Shown here: positions 7,035-8,110 of the stretch, piece by piece
How the letters are laid out: each line of letters opens with the position of its first letter
Numbering within the stretch: position 1 is the first letter of the stretch
Assembly: GCA_005877345.1 (NCBI GenBank)
Contig: VBPR01000186.1
Location: forward strand, 1 to 8,110
Direction of reading: 5' to 3'
Length of the DNA: 8,110 bases
Source: Nitrososphaerota archaeon
GTDB lineage: Archaea; Thermoproteota; Nitrososphaeria; Nitrososphaerales; Nitrososphaeraceae
The notes under the pieces: generated by a model
Database searches by the model: none
What the model was told of the DNA's origin: nothing
Seen by the model: only the letters and a program-made list of their open reading frames with translations
Made by a program: the position numbers and the translations under genes

Positions 7035-7448
7035 TTGAACGATAGAGTACAGGATATAATGACAAAGAACGTCATATCAATAGATGAAGGGATTACGGCG
7101 AGCGAAGCGGCAAAAATTATGACTGAAAAGCGTATAAGCTCTCTTATCGTCGAGAGGGCAAACGTTCCTATCGGTATAATCACTGAAAAAGATTTTGTTA
7201 AAAAAATCTGTACCAAGGATTTAATATGTTCAAAAGTTAAGGTGGGCACGATAATGTCAAAAATACAAACTTACGCTAGTCCTGACACTCCAGTTGAAGT
7301 AGCCGTGCAAAGGATGGTTAATCATAAGATACGTAGATTGCCCATACTGTCGGATGGAAAAGTAGTTGGTATAGTCAGTGTTACTGATTTGGCAAGACAA
7401 TTGAGAACAATATTATTAGTAGATGGAATCTTGTCAGAGGAAACTTGA
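7035..7448 (+). CDS. Tandem CBS-domain protein, probable nucleotide sensor
   Basis: A 137-residue stand-alone protein made of two CBS domains, which pair to bind adenine nucleotides such as AMP, ATP or S-adenosyl ligands and act as sensors. CBS1 runs from about 8 to 61 (DIMTKNVISIDEGITASEA, ending GIITEKDF) and CBS2 from about 73 to 125 (IMSKIQTYASPDTPVEVA, ending GIVSVTDL). Both keep the [ST]xxD ribose-contact motif (TEKD 50-53, SVTD 115-118). There is no effector domain, so its partner is unknown. It is divergent from purQLF, which suggests but does not prove a link to purine status. The start is uncertain: no ATG precedes the first CBS strand in this frame, so TTG at 7035 is the best choice. 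The next ATG, at 7059 (Met9), would remove the conserved VQDIM start. An ATG at 7015 in the next frame has a better-placed TATA element. Confidence 0.88.
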   Translation: MNDRVQDIMTKNVISIDEGITASEAAKIMTEKRISSLIVERANVPIGIITEKDFVKKICTKDLICSKVKVGTIMSKIQTYASPDTPVEVAVQRMVNHKIRRLPILSDGKVVGIVSVTDLARQLRTILLVDGILSEET

Positions 7449-7480
7449 GAATAAAAGAAAAAAAGAAACGATGGTAGGCA

Positions 7481-7491
7481 AAATATAAAAG
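7481..7491 (+). promoter_or_regulatory. TATA box for the sugar dehydrogenase-like gene
   Basis: AAATATAAAAG is a close match to an archaeal box A, centred about 30 nt before the ATG at 7516. It predicts a transcript starting within a few bases of the start codon. It lies in the 67-bp gap after the CBS gene. That gap has no T-tract on the plus strand, so some readthrough from the CBS gene is also possible. Confidence 0.55.
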
Positions 7492-7515
7492 TTACATAGT
7501 TCATTTGTTCTGAGT

Positions 7516-8110
7516 ATGAAAAAATTCCTCGTATCTTCTTTAGTTGTTATATCACTCGCAATTATTTTACAAGGTAATTTGTTATATGCACAACCATCAT
7601 TAAAAGATCCTAACCTTAAAGTCCAAGCTTTAGTGAGTGGTATTTCATCTCCTACCAGCATGTTATTCCTGGATAAAAATAATATTATAGTCTTAGAAAA
7701 AGATGGAAACGTCAGGCTCGTTAGCAATGGAATACTACAACCACAACCGTTACTATCCCTAAATGTTGACACTAAGAATGAACGTGGATTATTAGGAATA
7801 GAAAGAGTGGGTGAAAATATATTCTTGTATGCAACTGTAAAGGATGGTCAAGTGATAAATAGGATATTCAAGTACACGTTGGCAGCTGGGCCAGAGCTAA
7901 CTCATCAAGAGGTATTTAAGGATCTTCCAGGAACACCCGGTACCAATCACCAAGGAGGGAAACTGGCTGTAAGTAGTGATGGATATCTTTATTCTGTAAC
8001 AGGAGAGTTGCAACGAAATGGAAAAGATCAAAATATAATAAATGGTCCAGATCCAGACTTTAGTGGGGCAATTTTAAAAATAAACCCAAATGATGGATCA
8101 CCAGCTCCTA
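7516..8110 (+). CDS. Secreted PQQ-type sugar (glucose/sorbosone) dehydrogenase-like beta-propeller, partial
   Basis: The 198 visible codons start with a signal peptide: MKKF, a hydrophobic core (LVSSLVVISLAIIL) and a likely cut after YA at about residue 25. The mature protein would therefore be outside the cell. It then follows the soluble quinoprotein glucose dehydrogenase/sorbosone dehydrogenase pattern: GISSPTSMLFL (42-52), a blade with NNIIVLEKDGNVRLV (55-69), ERGLLGIE (89-96), and TNHQGGKLAVSSDGYLYSVTGE (143-164), where His145 aligns with the catalytic histidine of the soluble glucose dehydrogenases. GAILKINPNDGSP (184-196) matches their GxILRINPDGS element. The usual GD after the strand reads GE here. 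The family is a six-bladed propeller of about 350-450 residues, so half or more is beyond the right edge, including the PQQ and calcium ligands. The substrate cannot be told. The ATG at 7516 is supported by the signal peptide and by the TATA box 30 nt upstream. Confidence 0.87.
   Translation, partial: MKKFLVSSLVVISLAIILQGNLLYAQPSLKDPNLKVQALVSGISSPTSMLFLDKNNIIVLEKDGNVRLVSNGILQPQPLLSLNVDTKNERGLLGIERVGENIFLYATVKDGQVINRIFKYTLAAGPELTHQEVFKDLPGTPGTNHQGGKLAVSSDGYLYSVTGELQRNGKDQNIINGPDPDFSGAILKINPNDGSPAP

Noticed and set aside
7010..7040. C-box-like TTGATGA suggesting a C/D box guide RNA
   Set aside because: The motif lacks the purine at its first position, and no paired D box with kink-turn spacing is seen.
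7434..7772. Minus-strand open frame of 112 codons across the 5' end of the sugar dehydrogenase-like gene
   Set aside because: The plus strand carries a signal peptide and a recognised family in the same place; the minus frame has no family features.

Overview
This window looks like chromosomal DNA of an ammonia-oxidising archaeon (Thaumarchaeota/Nitrososphaerota). The DNA is clearly AT-rich. Genes are compact and mostly lack Shine-Dalgarno sites, and several have an AT-rich TATA-like element about 27-31 nt before the start codon, as expected for archaeal leaderless transcripts. Two small proteins (1493-1936 and 2045-2419) resemble families I associate with this phylum. A low-GC soil lineage such as Nitrosocosmicus is my best guess, but this is inference from composition and gene content, not from a marker gene.

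Layout. Positions 1-648 (minus) hold the N-terminal 216 residues of PurK, cut by the left edge. A short AT-rich divergent region with two palindromes (649-729) separates it from a broken short-chain dehydrogenase gene (730-1460, plus). That gene lost the segment carrying the catalytic serine and changes reading frame there. Two small minus-strand genes follow: a soluble DUF6659-like protein (1493-1936) and a membrane-anchored extracytoplasmic protein (2045-2419). Then comes a minus-strand de novo purine cluster in the order purQ (6887-6195), purL (6179-4008), purF (3950-2514). Across a 147-bp divergent region lies a plus-strand tandem-CBS protein (7035-7448, probable TTG start). It is followed by the start of a secreted PQQ-type sugar dehydrogenase-like beta-propeller (7516 to the right edge).

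How the genes work together. PurF makes phosphoribosylamine from PRPP and glutamine. PurL with PurQ (and normally PurS) forms FGAM synthase. PurK carboxylates AIR. So four steps of IMP synthesis are represented, with purK split from the others and on the same strand. No purS is visible in the window, although PurL is of the small type that needs it. The tandem-CBS protein could sense adenine nucleotides, which would suit its place beside the purine genes, but nothing in the sequence proves it.

I found no rRNA, tRNA, CRISPR array, insertion sequence or integrase, and no strong candidate for a wholly new system. The items most worth checking are the deleted dehydrogenase, the unusual flexible loop of PurF, the uncertain start of the CBS gene and the palindromes before the dehydrogenase.
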